Origin: Streptomyces sp. NBC_00370
GTDB taxonomy: Bacteria; Actinomycetota; Actinomycetes; Streptomycetales; Streptomycetaceae
Direction of reading: 5' to 3'
NCBI RefSeq assembly: GCF_036084755.1
Contig: NZ_CP107968.1
Coordinates: 3,565,501 to 3,629,500 of the forward strand
DNA length: 64,000 bases
The notes below the pieces were generated by a model. The model did not search any database. It was not told the origin of the DNA and saw only the letters and a list, made by a program, of their open reading frames with translations. Below, one piece after another: positions 35,109 to 43,610 of this stretch (the first letter of the stretch is position 1; every line of letters begins with the position of its first letter). The position numbers and the translations under genes are program-made.

Positions 35109-35417
35109 GCCGTACCGCGTCAAGTCCCGCGGAATTGCCAGCGAAGGAGGTCCAGTTTCTCTCCGGCTGTCTCAACCATCGTGTACGGCAGTTTAAGCAC
35201 ACCCGATGGTTCGGGCCTCCGCGTCGGCCAGTATCGCGGCTGTCCGGCCCGGGACGTCGAGAGCCCGACCGTGCCCGTGCGGGTCAGCGCCGTCTCCGCG
35301 CCGGGTGCCGCTCTGGCTCCGATTCGGTCCCGCGTCACCATCGCCGCCTGACAGTCCTGCCGCCGCTACTCTGACCGAAGTTGGAGCAGTGGCGGCTGCG
35401 CCGGAAGGGGGGACGAC
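35109..35417. other. Non-coding spacer
   Basis: About 310 bp between the large protein and the TRADD-N-like gene. No coding frame, hairpin or repeat stands out; it should contain the promoter of the downstream gene, whose SD (GGAAGGGGGG) is at its end. Confidence 0.5.
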
Positions 35418-36088
35418 ATGTCGAGAGACGACATGGACGATTCGAGTTACGCGGTGCCAGCAGAAGACGACGAAGAAGGGGGCAGGTCAGCAATCACGGT
35501 GTGGTGCACATCGGCAGCGTTACCGGCAGTGTCATCAATGTTGGTGCGGATCAGCGCGCTGAGACAAACAGTGCTCAGAAGGCCGACGGTGAGCCCCTCG
35601 CTGAGCAGCGACAGAAGTTCTTCTTCGACTTTCTGAAGCACTCGCTCAAGCAAGCCGAGTGGACGTTCCGGCTGAGCGTCTGGTTCATGGCTGGCGGCGC
35701 AGCCATCATCCTGACTGCGGCTGTCCTGGGACTGGTGCACGCCGGGAATCCGGACCTCAGTTACCTGCCGGTCGTGACGTTCCTGACGGGTGCACTGATC
35801 ACGGGCGGCGGTGGCGCGCTGGCGGTTCACGCCCGACGTGCCAGGGCCCACGTCACAGAACAGGCCGACCGGATGGACGCCAAGATCGACCTCGATCACA
35901 AGATGGAGACCGCCACCACCTTTATCGATCGTGTCGGCGATCCGGCGGTGCGCGATCGGCTCAACTCGGCGGCAGCCATGAAGGCGCTCGACATGCAGTC
36001 GACCCCAGAGGTGATGGTCAACCGCCTCTTGCCTGAGCAAGAGAACCGACAGCCCGATGAGATTGAGCCCGGCGGCTCCACCCGCTGA
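35418..36088 (+). CDS. Two-TM TRADD-N-associated-type membrane protein, frameshifted near its start
   Basis: The start ATG at 35418 follows a strong SD and reads MSRDDMDDSSYAVPAEDD, but this frame dies after 72 codons. From a run of five G (35478-35482) the protein continues in another frame as QVSNHGVVHIGSVTGSVINV, then FFDFLKHSLKQAEWTFRLSV, two membrane helices (GGAAIILTAAVLGLVHAG and VVTFLTGALITGGGGALAV) and a cytosolic helical tail. One added G, or -1 slippage, joins both parts. The membrane part resembles TRADD-N-associated domains of bacterial conflict systems. It could be a sequencing error, a mutation or programmed slippage. Confidence 0.6.
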
Positions 36089-36096
36089 CCAGCACA

Positions 36097-36124
36097 AGGC
36101 CCGGGACGGCATTCTCCCGGGCCT
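36097..36124. terminator. Terminator hairpin after the TRADD-N-like gene
   Basis: AGGCCCGGG-N10-CCCGGGCCT, a perfect 9-bp stem 9 nt past the stop at 36088. It may also stop the convergent small gene at 36196-36408. Confidence 0.7.
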
Positions 36125-36195
36125 CTGCGTGCACGCCGGGCCTGGGAGGCCCGGAGTCTCATGCGCTCCGTGGTGCTACCGGAACCCGGGACGCC

Positions 36196-36408
36196 CTACC
36201 CGGCAATGGGCGGCTCCTCGTCGTCCGCGCAGGGCGGCAGCTCACGAGGGCTGTCACCCTCGCCCTTGAATCGTTCCCACGCATCACGCGCGCGCCCAGC
36301 GGAGTCGAGCACACCGGGGACTTGGTCCAGCACCCCCTTCACGGAGAAGAGGAAGATTGCGACCACACCAGCGATGGCGAGAATGAAGAGGATGGCTGCG
36401 CCGTCCAC
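36196..36408 (-). CDS. Small single-TM protein
   Basis: A 70-aa protein: one N-terminal membrane helix (AAILFILAIAGVVAIFLFSV) then an amphipathic and acidic tail ending DDEEPPIAG. The GTG at 36408 has AAAGGGA at good spacing; a longer frame to 36486 lacks one. No family recognised. Sits between the TRADD-N-like gene and the NB-ARC pair and may belong to the same defence module. Confidence 0.55.
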   Translation of the reverse strand: MDGAAILFILAIAGVVAIFLFSVKGVLDQVPGVLDSAGRARDAWERFKGEGDSPRELPPCADDEEPPIAG

Positions 36409-37105
36409 CGACGTCCCTTTCGTGTTCAGGGGAACACCCAAAGGTCCACGCTGCAGGCAGCTCGAACCGAATGGGCGTTCCTTCATTCGGGTCGAGACAC
36501 CTGCGCTGACGCTGCACGCAAAATGTTCTCGTTTGGACTGTTGCTCTCAGCCCGGGGCACTACTGTCCGGCATGAAACGACGTGGCGGAAACCCACCAAC
36601 TCCGCTGACTAGCGTCGCGGGGTGCCTTGGCGGTCACATCCCCGTCAGCGTTGCTGGCTTGTCCTGCCCTCCCGTTTTACCGGGGCGCACAGGTGCGCGG
36701 GGTTAGTGGCCCACTGTTGCCGATGATACTGCACAGAGCTCAACGGCACTTCATCATCAGGGTGTTGACGACCGGGCGCTGGGCGATGACATCAGTCCAT
36801 GACGGGGGCCCACCCCCTCCAAGGGCAAGTCCCACTCAGGGTCGCCGCATGACTGCCTGACGGCTGATCACCCGACTCTGGGCCTCCGTCAACGGCCCAG
36901 AACGGCGTCTTCGGCATCGTGGCGTGTCATGCGATGACTGACCCACCGATTCGAGCTGTTGATTACCTGCCCGGGGCGTGAACTTCGCGTGGATTCGCGA
37001 CTATAGGATGCCGCTCAGCGTGATATAGCCAGGACCAGACGGTTGTTGACCGATGCACTCTTCAGTCATCTACCACGGATCGGCGGCAAAGCAAGGGGGC
37101 ACAAG
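36409..37105. other. Non-coding stretch of about 700 bp
   Basis: Short open frames here lack SD sites and coding character. The DNA looks less GC-rich than its surroundings. No repeat, RNA or transposon remnant recognised. Confidence 0.45.
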
Positions 37106-37582
37106 GTGCTGGAGGAAGCGTTGGCGGCTGTAGCCGCAGCGGGCGGCATCGCGGTGGTGGAGGCCGCCGGAACGGAGGCATGGACAGGGTTGCGGCAGGC
37201 GATTGCACGGTGGTTCGGGCGCGGCGACGGACAACGCGAGCAGGCAGAGCTGGAGCGCTTGGACCAGACCGCATCTGCACTCGAAGCCTCTGATGCGGAC
37301 ACAGTGGATCGGGTACGCATTCGCCAAGAGGCGACCTGGCAGGCCCGGATCGAAGCCATGTTGGAGAGCCTGGATGAGACGGAGTGCGACCAGGCCGCCG
37401 ACGAACTGCGTGCCCTGCTGGCCCAGCACACCCCCCACAGCGGAGTATCGGCCGGCCCGGGTGGGCTGGCCGTTGGTGGCAGCATAGGCATCCGCGCAGA
37501 GGGAGGCTCGATCGCAGCCGGAATCATTCACGGAGGCGCGCAGATCGGCCCCCCTCCGGCGCCGGATCCGTCCCAGGGCTGA
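37106..37582 (+). CDS. Small partner protein of the NB-ARC-TPR gene
   Basis: A 158-aa protein. The N-terminal part is helical (LEEALAAVAAAGGIAVVEAA, a possible membrane-associating helix, then a charged coiled-coil-like stretch EQAELERLDQTAS), and the end is Gly-rich beta-like (GGLAVGGSIGI, GGSIAAGIIHGGAQIG). The GTG has AAGGGGG six bases upstream. It ends 47 bp before the NB-ARC gene. Proteins with this kind of Gly-rich tail recur beside NB-ARC/TPR genes in Streptomyces; it may be an effector or sensor adaptor. Role inferred from position. Confidence 0.65.
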   Translation: MLEEALAAVAAAGGIAVVEAAGTEAWTGLRQAIARWFGRGDGQREQAELERLDQTASALEASDADTVDRVRIRQEATWQARIEAMLESLDETECDQAADELRALLAQHTPHSGVSAGPGGLAVGGSIGIRAEGGSIAAGIIHGGAQIGPPPAPDPSQG

Positions 37583-37629
37583 ACGGACCGGCAGCTCCAA
37601 GCCCACCACCACAGTCCGCGAGCACCGCT

Positions 37630-39948
37630 ATGCCCGAGAGGATAGTGGTCCACGCCGCCCACAGCAGCACAGCAGTCGGGGTCATCTACCAGGCCGCGCC
37701 ACGCATGCCTGCCACATGGCCGTGTCAGGTCGGGGTGATCCCATCTCAAGCGGAGTGGTTCCAGGACCGGGTCGAGACCAGCCGACTGGCCCAGCTGCTG
37801 GCCGGCGGCGGTACCGCGGTCGTCGAATCTGCAGACCAAGTGCCGGCGGGCGGGGTGCTGGCAGGGATGGGCGGGGTTGGTAAGACTCAGCTGGCCGCCC
37901 ACTACGCGCGCACTGCATGGCAGGCCGGCACGCTGGATTTGCTGGTGTGGATCACTGCGGGCAGCCGTAGCGCCGTCGTAGCTGGCTATGCCCAGGCCGC
38001 GGTAGAGATCTTGGGCGCCGACCCCGGTGATCCGGAGGCGGCGAGGACGTTCCTGGCCTGGCTGGAGCCCAAGCCGCAGCCGAGCCCGTGCCGCTGGCTC
38101 GTGGTTCTGGATGACGTCGCCGACCCCGTCGACATGAGGGGGTGGTGGCCGCCAGCCAGCCCGCACGGCCGCACCCTGGCTACCACTCGCCGCAAGGACG
38201 CCGCCCTGGCCGGGGCCGGTAGACGCCTGATCGAGATCGGTCTGTTCACTGAAACCCAAGCCCTGGCCTACCTCACGAGTGCTCTGGCCGACTACGGCCG
38301 CATCGAGCCCAAAGAGCAACTTATCGCCCTCGCCCACGACTTGGGCCAGCTGCCGCTTGCGCTGTCCCAGGCTGCCGCCTACCTCATGGACGCCGGCATC
38401 AGCTGCCGGGAATACCGGGGCCTGCTGGCCGACCGCACCCGTTCCCTGGCCGACGCTGCCCCCGACGTCCTGCCCGACGACCAAACCCACACCGTGGCTG
38501 CTGCCTGGAGCCTGTCCCTCGACCGCGCCGATACCTTGCGCCCCGCTGGACTGGCCCGGTCGGTGCTCCAGCTTGCCTCGGCCATGGACCCGAACGGTAT
38601 TCCTGAACACGTTCTTACCAGCCAGCCCGCCCTCACCTACCTCACCGCTCACAGAGCCTGCTCTGATGGCGATCAGGCGGAGAACAGCGTCTCTGGCGAC
38701 GAAGCACGTGCGGCACTGCGTGTCCTGCACCGTCTCAGCTTGATCGAGCACTCGCCGGAAGCGACCCACCCACGCGTTCGAGTCCATCAACTCATCCAAC
38801 GCGCCACACGCGAGTCACTTTCACCCATCGATCACCCTAATGCGATCCGTTCAGCCGCTGACTCGCTTTTGGCTACCGTTAACGAATACCGGGACGACAG
38901 GGCCAATAGGGGGGAATTTCTCTCCAATGCTCAAGCTGTTATTCAGAACGCACAAGGAGATCTGTGGGACCCTAAGCCGCACCCGTTGCTCCTGCGGCTC
39001 GGCGCCACCCTAGGGGCTGATTGCCAATTCGATGCGGCTCTGGATCATTTTCGCCAACTGGTGGAGGCGGTCAACCGCCGACTAGGTGCGGACAGTCGGC
39101 ACACGCTCGCCATGCGTTATAACCTTGCCTATTGGCAGTGGCGCGCGGGAGACCTGAATGGCGCTGCCGCTGCGCTCGAAGATCTGTTGGGCGACGCGCA
39201 ACGCGTAGTTGGGTCGATGGACCACCTGACGTTGGCCACTCGCCGAGTCCTAGCCAACGTCAGGGGAGAAGTCGGAGAAGCAGCCACTGCCATAGCAGAA
39301 CTCGCGGAAGTTCTTGAGGATTCCATGAAGGCCCGCGGGGCGATAGATTCCTTTACTCTGGACGTTCGCCATAACCTTTCCTACTGGCGAGGTCTGGCCG
39401 GCGACTCGACGCTGGCCACGGTTGGCATCCGGGAAGTGCTCTCCATACGTCACCAGAAAATCGATACCGAACGGATGACGGAGGAGGAATTCGAAGCAAT
39501 TTTGAGTGGGCTCACCAGCCTCACCGAACAGCGCGGGAGAGCTGGAGACGCAGCGGGAGCAGTCGATCAATACGCCGAGCTTATCGAGGGGCTCGGCCAG
39601 TATGTGGGCTTGAACCACGGAACCGTCCGTTCCCTGCGTACAAGCCTTGCCTGGTGGAAGGGATGCTCGGGCGACGTCTCGGGAGCAATCGCGGACTATA
39701 CCGCTCTCCTGGAGGAGGAATCAGACCTTGAGACCCATCATCCGAACATCCGAGCGCTCCTTCATAATCTTGGCTACTGGAAGGGCAAGTCCGGGGACCT
39801 CTCGGGGGCTATAGCGATCCTCTCGGATCTCCTGGAGAGGGGGCTCCGAGAATTGGGCCCAACCCATCCGGATGTGCGACTCACCCGCCTCGTTCTCACC
39901 CAGTTCCACTGGGCCGCCGGCACCGTACTGAAATTGCCGCCGCGTTAA
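37630..39948 (+). CDS. NB-ARC (STAND) NTPase with TPR repeats
   Basis: A 772-aa protein. Walker A is GMGGVGKT at residues 79-86, Walker B is WLVVLDDVAD, and LPLALSQAAAYL (the GLPL-like motif) follows, then a winged-helix region and C-terminal TPRs with repeated pattern GDLNGAAAALEDLL, GDVSGAIADYTALL, GDLSGAIAILSDLL. STAND NTPases of this type switch on oligomerisation after sensing a ligand; bacterial ones act in phage defence or signalling. No separate effector domain is seen at the N-terminus, so the small gene upstream may supply it. ATG 37630 is chosen; SD weak. Confidence 0.82.
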   Translation: MPERIVVHAAHSSTAVGVIYQAAPRMPATWPCQVGVIPSQAEWFQDRVETSRLAQLLAGGGTAVVESADQVPAGGVLAGMGGVGKTQLAAHYARTAWQAGTLDLLVWITAGSRSAVVAGYAQAAVEILGADPGDPEAARTFLAWLEPKPQPSPCRWLVVLDDVADPVDMRGWWPPASPHGRTLATTRRKDAALAGAGRRLIEIGLFTETQALAYLTSALADYGRIEPKEQLIALAHDLGQLPLALSQAAAYLMDAGISCREYRGLLADRTRSLADAAPDVLPDDQTHTVAAAWSLSLDRADTLRPAGLARSVLQLASAMDPNGIPEHVLTSQPALTYLTAHRACSDGDQAENSVSGDEARAALRVLHRLSLIEHSPEATHPRVRVHQLIQRATRESLSPIDHPNAIRSAADSLLATVNEYRDDRANRGEFLSNAQAVIQNAQGDLWDPKPHPLLLRLGATLGADCQFDAALDHFRQLVEAVNRRLGADSRHTLAMRYNLAYWQWRAGDLNGAAAALEDLLGDAQRVVGSMDHLTLATRRVLANVRGEVGEAATAIAELAEVLEDSMKARGAIDSFTLDVRHNLSYWRGLAGDSTLATVGIREVLSIRHQKIDTERMTEEEFEAILSGLTSLTEQRGRAGDAAGAVDQYAELIEGLGQYVGLNHGTVRSLRTSLAWWKGCSGDVSGAIADYTALLEEESDLETHHPNIRALLHNLGYWKGKSGDLSGAIAILSDLLERGLRELGPTHPDVRLTRLVLTQFHWAAGTVLKLPPR

Positions 39949-40087
39949 CCTGCAGCATGGCATCCAACGTAAGCTACCCTGCTGGACGTTAATTTTTGGC
40001 CCGGCTGCCGGTCCTTCAGGGCTCCTCGGTTACGGCTACCCCGACACGGATTGCTGAGGCTTTCGACGTGTTGTCGGTGGTTGTAGG

Positions 40088-42784
40088 TCACGACCAAGCG
40101 GGCGAAGGCGAGCCGTCCGGGTCTAGTCCGTACGGCCACCTCATCTTGGCCTCGTCATCGGGGAGTTCGCCGGTATCGGCGGCTTGCCGGTAGAAGGTCT
40201 CAGCACCCTCCCGGTCTCCTGCCTCGTCTCGCATCCGTGCTAGGCCGATCAGCGTATCGGGGTCTCCGGTAGCGGCGGCCTGCTGGTAGAAGGTCTCGGC
40301 GCCCTTCTGGTTCCCGGCCCGCTCTCGCAGCTCTGCCAGGCGGACCAAGGCGCCAGCGTGGCCCGCGTCTGCGGCTCGCTGGTAGACGGCATTGGCGCCC
40401 TCCCAGTGCCCGGCCTGCTCCCACGTCCGCGCCAGGACTGTCAGTGCGCCTGGGTTGGTAGCAGCCTGCTGGTAGAGGGTCTCGGCACCCTCGACGTCTC
40501 CGGCTTTCTCCTTCATCTGGGCCAAGTGGACCACGGCGTAGGTATCGCCGGTGTCGGCAACCTGCTGGTAGAGAGCTTGGGCGCCGTCGAGGTCTCCATG
40601 TTCCTCCCTCAGCTGGGCCAGGTAGGTCAGAGCACCGGTGTCGCCGGCATCGGCGGCCCGTTGGTAGAGGGCGTTGACACTCTCCCAGTCCCCGGCCTCC
40701 TCCCTCATCTGGGCTAGGTAAACCAAGGCACTGGCGTCGCCAGCTTCGGCGGCCCGTTGATAGAGAGCTTCGGCGCCGTCGAAGTCTCCATCATCCTCTT
40801 TTAGCTCGGCCAGGAAGATCAGGGCATCTGTGTCGCCGGCATCGGCGACCTGCTGGAAGAGGGCTTCGGCACCTTCCTGGTCCTCGGCCTCCGCCCTCAT
40901 GTCTGCCAAACGGGCAATGGCGTAGGTGTCGCCAGAGTCGGCGGCCCGTTCGTAGAGCGCCCTGACACCCCCCCAATCCCCGGCCTCCTCCTTCAACTCC
41001 ACTAGGTCGACAAGGGCGTCAGGCCGGCCAGCGTCTACGGCTTGCCGGTAAAAGGCTTCGGCGCCCTCACGGTCTCCGGCTGCCTTCCGGCGGCTCGCCA
41101 CGATGAACAAGGCGTCTGCGTCGCCAGCGTCGGCGGCCCGCCGATAGAGCGCTTCAGCACCCTCCGGATCCCCCGCCTCTCTCCTTTGCTCCGCGAGGTC
41201 ATTCAGACCGCTGGGGTCGCCAGCCTCTGCGGCTCGCTGGTAGAGGGTTTCAGCGCCTTCCGTGTCCCCAGCCGCCTCCCAAATCCGGGCCAGGTAGTTG
41301 AGGGAGTAGGGGTGGCCTGCGTCGGCGGCGCGGAGCCGGAGGTGGTGTGCCCATTGCAGGCGGTGCTTTTGTTCAGCGGCGATCGCAAGGTTGCCGAGGT
41401 CGTCGGGGCGGGTGAGGTGGGCGTGGGCGGCGGCCCAGAACGATGCGGGTGGGCACAGTCTCAACCGAGTGGTGCGGCCGTGCTGTTCGAGGTAGTCGGC
41501 AAGCCGAAACGCTGGCCCCGTCACTGAGGAAGGCGTGGGTGCCGATGCCGGGCCGCCGGGCGGGCGGCGCCTTGGCCGGGCTCCGGTGCGGCGCAGGGGT
41601 GCCTGCTTGCCGTGCACGGGGCGGGCGAGGTCGGCGAAGGCCGCCTCTGCCCAGTCGTCTGTGAGTTCGTCGTAGTCCCGGTCGCTGAAGTAGTCGATCG
41701 CGGCATCGGCGAGGAAGGCTTGCGGAAGGTGGAGGCCCACGCCAAGTCGGCGTGCGTCCATAGCCGCCTGCAGTACGGCCTTGACGGTCGGCGTGCTGTG
41801 CTCGTAGCGGCGTAACAGTTCGGGGGCGCCAGCGAGGTCCTGGGTGATGTGTCCGTGGGCGTGCGCTCGGGTGAGAGCATCAACGAGCAGCTGGTCGCCA
41901 GCTTGCGCTAGGACAGCTGCGGTCCGCAGTGCGTCCTGGCCGAAGGTGTCGGGGATGGTGAGGGTGCGTCCAGAGAGTAGCTCTCGGACCCGGCTGTGCG
42001 AATCCGGGGAGCCAGCGGGGGGCAAGGCTGTGTACTGGTCGGCGTACTCGGGCCAGAGGGTGCCCAGAACAAGGACCGGTCGGCGCTTGGGATGGGTGAG
42101 GAGGGTATGGACTGCGGCCGCGATGCGCTCGCCAAGCTGGGGGTTGCCGAGGTAGTGCTGGGCTTCGTTGAGCCAGACCACTGTGCGAGGCCCGACGCGT
42201 TCGAGGTCGTCAAGGGCAGCATCGGCTCGGGTCGGGTCGAACGGGTGCCACAGCCGCCACCCTCGGGGTGCGAGCGGTTGAATGGCCTCCCAGCAGGCTC
42301 TTGTCTTGCCGGTGGAGGACGTGCCGACCAGGACCAGCATCTGGCTGTTGCCTTGTTCTGCCTCCAGCGCCGCGTCAGCGAGGATCCGGTCATGGCCACG
42401 CGGGACGTAGCCGGGCAGCACCCGCTGTGGCACGGCCGCAGAACCGACCCCGGCGGGGTGGACCTCCAAGTCGTGAGGGTCCCACTCTGCGATCGGCTTG
42501 CCCAAGCCGTGGTCCTTTCCAAGGGCAAGGTCGATCTCTCGGACGGCACCGCGACGCAGATCTAGCAGTTGCTGGTCTGGCAGACGTAGCACGCGGGCCA
42601 GCGCGACAACCGTCTCGGCCGATGGGGCAGGTTTGCCCGCCTGGAACGCCTCCTGCACGGTAGTGCGGCCCAGTTCTGCTCGCGCGGCAAGCTGAGTCTT
42701 GTTCAGCCCGGCACGAGCCAGACCGTCGGCGAGCCTCTTGCGCAGCTCGATAAGCGCCGCCAGCTCGCTACGTTCGTCGTGCAT
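40088..42784 (-). CDS. XRE-HTH / STAND-like ATPase with twelve 32-residue repeats
   Basis: An 898-aa protein in three parts. It has an N-terminal HTH (LADGLARAGLNKTQLAARAE, LGRTTVQEAFQAG), an ATPase with Walker A GTSSTGKT (residues 154-161) and a Walker B-like TVVWLNEAQHYL (Asn-Glu rather than Asp-Glu), and a C-terminal array of twelve TPR/Sel1-like repeats. The repeats average 32 residues with consensus AGDxxALxxLAxxREEAGD then xEGAEALYQRA. The ATG at 42784 begins the HTH; the open frame upstream is not used. It may be a regulator or defence sensor, with the repeat array as the sensing arm. Confidence 0.8.
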   Translation of the reverse strand: MHDERSELAALIELRKRLADGLARAGLNKTQLAARAELGRTTVQEAFQAGKPAPSAETVVALARVLRLPDQQLLDLRRGAVREIDLALGKDHGLGKPIAEWDPHDLEVHPAGVGSAAVPQRVLPGYVPRGHDRILADAALEAEQGNSQMLVLVGTSSTGKTRACWEAIQPLAPRGWRLWHPFDPTRADAALDDLERVGPRTVVWLNEAQHYLGNPQLGERIAAAVHTLLTHPKRRPVLVLGTLWPEYADQYTALPPAGSPDSHSRVRELLSGRTLTIPDTFGQDALRTAAVLAQAGDQLLVDALTRAHAHGHITQDLAGAPELLRRYEHSTPTVKAVLQAAMDARRLGVGLHLPQAFLADAAIDYFSDRDYDELTDDWAEAAFADLARPVHGKQAPLRRTGARPRRRPPGGPASAPTPSSVTGPAFRLADYLEQHGRTTRLRLCPPASFWAAAHAHLTRPDDLGNLAIAAEQKHRLQWAHHLRLRAADAGHPYSLNYLARIWEAAGDTEGAETLYQRAAEAGDPSGLNDLAEQRREAGDPEGAEALYRRAADAGDADALFIVASRRKAAGDREGAEAFYRQAVDAGRPDALVDLVELKEEAGDWGGVRALYERAADSGDTYAIARLADMRAEAEDQEGAEALFQQVADAGDTDALIFLAELKEDDGDFDGAEALYQRAAEAGDASALVYLAQMREEAGDWESVNALYQRAADAGDTGALTYLAQLREEHGDLDGAQALYQQVADTGDTYAVVHLAQMKEKAGDVEGAETLYQQAATNPGALTVLARTWEQAGHWEGANAVYQRAADAGHAGALVRLAELRERAGNQKGAETFYQQAAATGDPDTLIGLARMRDEAGDREGAETFYRQAADTGELPDDEAKMRWPYGLDPDGSPSPAWS
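40181..41326 (-). repeat. Twelve in-frame repeats of about 96 bp
   Basis: Eleven units of exactly 96 bp and one of 90 bp (the tenth) encode the C-terminal repeats of the XRE-ATPase. DNA conservation between units is high, so the array could expand or shrink by recombination. Confidence 0.9.
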
Positions 42785-42902
42785 TCGTCCCGTCCCGGCT
42801 CGATGTGTTCGCCGGTGTTCATCATTGTCCAGCCGGGCCCCGGCGAACATCGCTTCCGCGACCTTCGTCACGTCAATGCCTCACCTCTACAAGGAGCTTG
42901 CC

Positions 42903-43103
42903 GTGACCCGCCTCGTCGTTGTCCTCCTCGTCACTGCGCTGGTCGTCATGTTTGCCCTACTGGCTGCCGCCGCTGCAGGCTTGCTCGCCCGGCTGGATGG
43001 CGCCACCTATCCCGCTGCCGTCATGCGGGCCGCCACCACGTTCGCTGCCGCACTCACCCTTGCGGCCGCCCTGACCGGCGCTCTCGCCCAAATCGTCTCC
43101 TGA
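42903..43103 (+). CDS. Small membrane protein
   Basis: A 66-aa protein with two hydrophobic segments (LVVVLLVTALVVMFALLAAA and ATTFAAALTLAAALTGAL) separated by LARLDGATYPAAVMR. The GTG has AAGGAG at six bases and is favoured over longer frames. It is divergent from the XRE-ATPase gene and is the last gene before the right attachment site. No function recognised. Confidence 0.65.
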   Translation: MTRLVVVLLVTALVVMFALLAAAAAGLLARLDGATYPAAVMRAATTFAAALTLAAALTGALAQIVS

Positions 43104-43290
43104 GCCCTTCCCAGGCTGGATAACCGCCGCCGAAGTGAACCGCCCCGGTCAGCATGGTCACATGGACGAGAGCGGGCCGGGCGAGGACTGGTATGGATCC
43201 GCCACGTGTGTAGAACGAAGTGGGCGGGAGGCAGCACCCTTCTCCTGTCTCACGAGGACCTGTGGAAGCGCTGATCGCACGGGCTCGCGT

Positions 43291-43356
43291 TGCGTGAGCG
43301 ATGCGTGAGCGATGCGTGAGCGATGCGTGAGCGATGCGTGAGCGATGCGTGAGCGG
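43291..43356. repeat. Six tandem copies of TGCGTGAGCGA/G
   Basis: Six contiguous 11-bp units, five ending in A and the last in G, about 115 bp inside the right att site. The same motif is found twice at 9146-9167 and once near 31058. Candidate integrase arm sites. Confidence 0.85.
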
Positions 43357-43472
43357 ACGGGTTAGCATCGGGTAGATCCGGCTGTCACGCCAGGGAAGGC
43401 AACAAGTGCCTGAACAGGCAGAACAGCACCGTGTAGAACGGCCAGGCACCCCCCGGCAAGGATCCAATCCCA

Positions 43473-43515
43473 CTCCTAAAGCGGGTGTCGCAGGTTCGAA
43501 TCCTGCCGGGGGCAC
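43473..43515 (+). other. Right attachment site
   Basis: A perfect 43-bp copy of the tRNA-Arg 3' half (from CTCCTAAAGCGG to GGGGGCAC) without the 5' half of the tRNA. It defines the right edge of the integrated region. Confidence 0.93.
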
Positions 43516-43545
43516 CACCGGCCGTGCGAGCGGCGAGCAGGACAA

Positions 43546-43585
43546 AGGCCCAGGTCGACCGGTACAGCACCGGCGGCCTGGGCCT
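43546..43585. terminator. Hairpin just outside the right att site
   Basis: AGGCCCAGG (43546-43554) pairs with CCTGGGCCT (43577-43585), with an inner CCGGT/ACCGG stem. It was probably next to tRNA-Arg before insertion, and now serves the leftward gene ending at 43611. Confidence 0.6.
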
Positions 43586-43610
43586 CAGCTTTGGGGGCGC
43601 TCCCCTGCCC

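Larger units (their letters stand above)
9023..43515. mobile_element. Composite integrated element region, probably two tandem elements at tRNA-Arg
   Basis: The region is bounded by perfect 43-bp direct repeats and split by a degenerate third copy at 12115-12157. The left 3.1 kb is a decayed remnant. The 31-kb right part encodes integrase, XRE regulator, excisionase-like protein, DUF3631 ATPase, DUF2637 membrane protein, MobC and relaxase plus cargo. A conjugative DNA translocase (FtsK/TraB type) and a type IV system are absent, so it is best called an integrative mobilizable element related to actinomycete AICEs. Gene content is seen; the classification is inferred. Confidence 0.85.

Noticed and set aside
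36627..36860. 77-codon frame in the 36.4-37.1 kb gap
   Set aside because: No ribosome site, irregular composition and no recognisable domain.
40181..41326. CRISPR array (regular 96-bp units)
   Set aside because: The whole unit is conserved and in frame with a protein; there are no unique spacers.
43291..43356. CRISPR or origin iterons at the 11-bp repeats
   Set aside because: Contiguous units without spacers and no cas or rep gene; position by att fits integrase arm sites better.
43473..43515. Second tRNA-Arg
   Set aside because: Only the 3' half is present; no acceptor 5' strand or D-arm. It is an attachment site.
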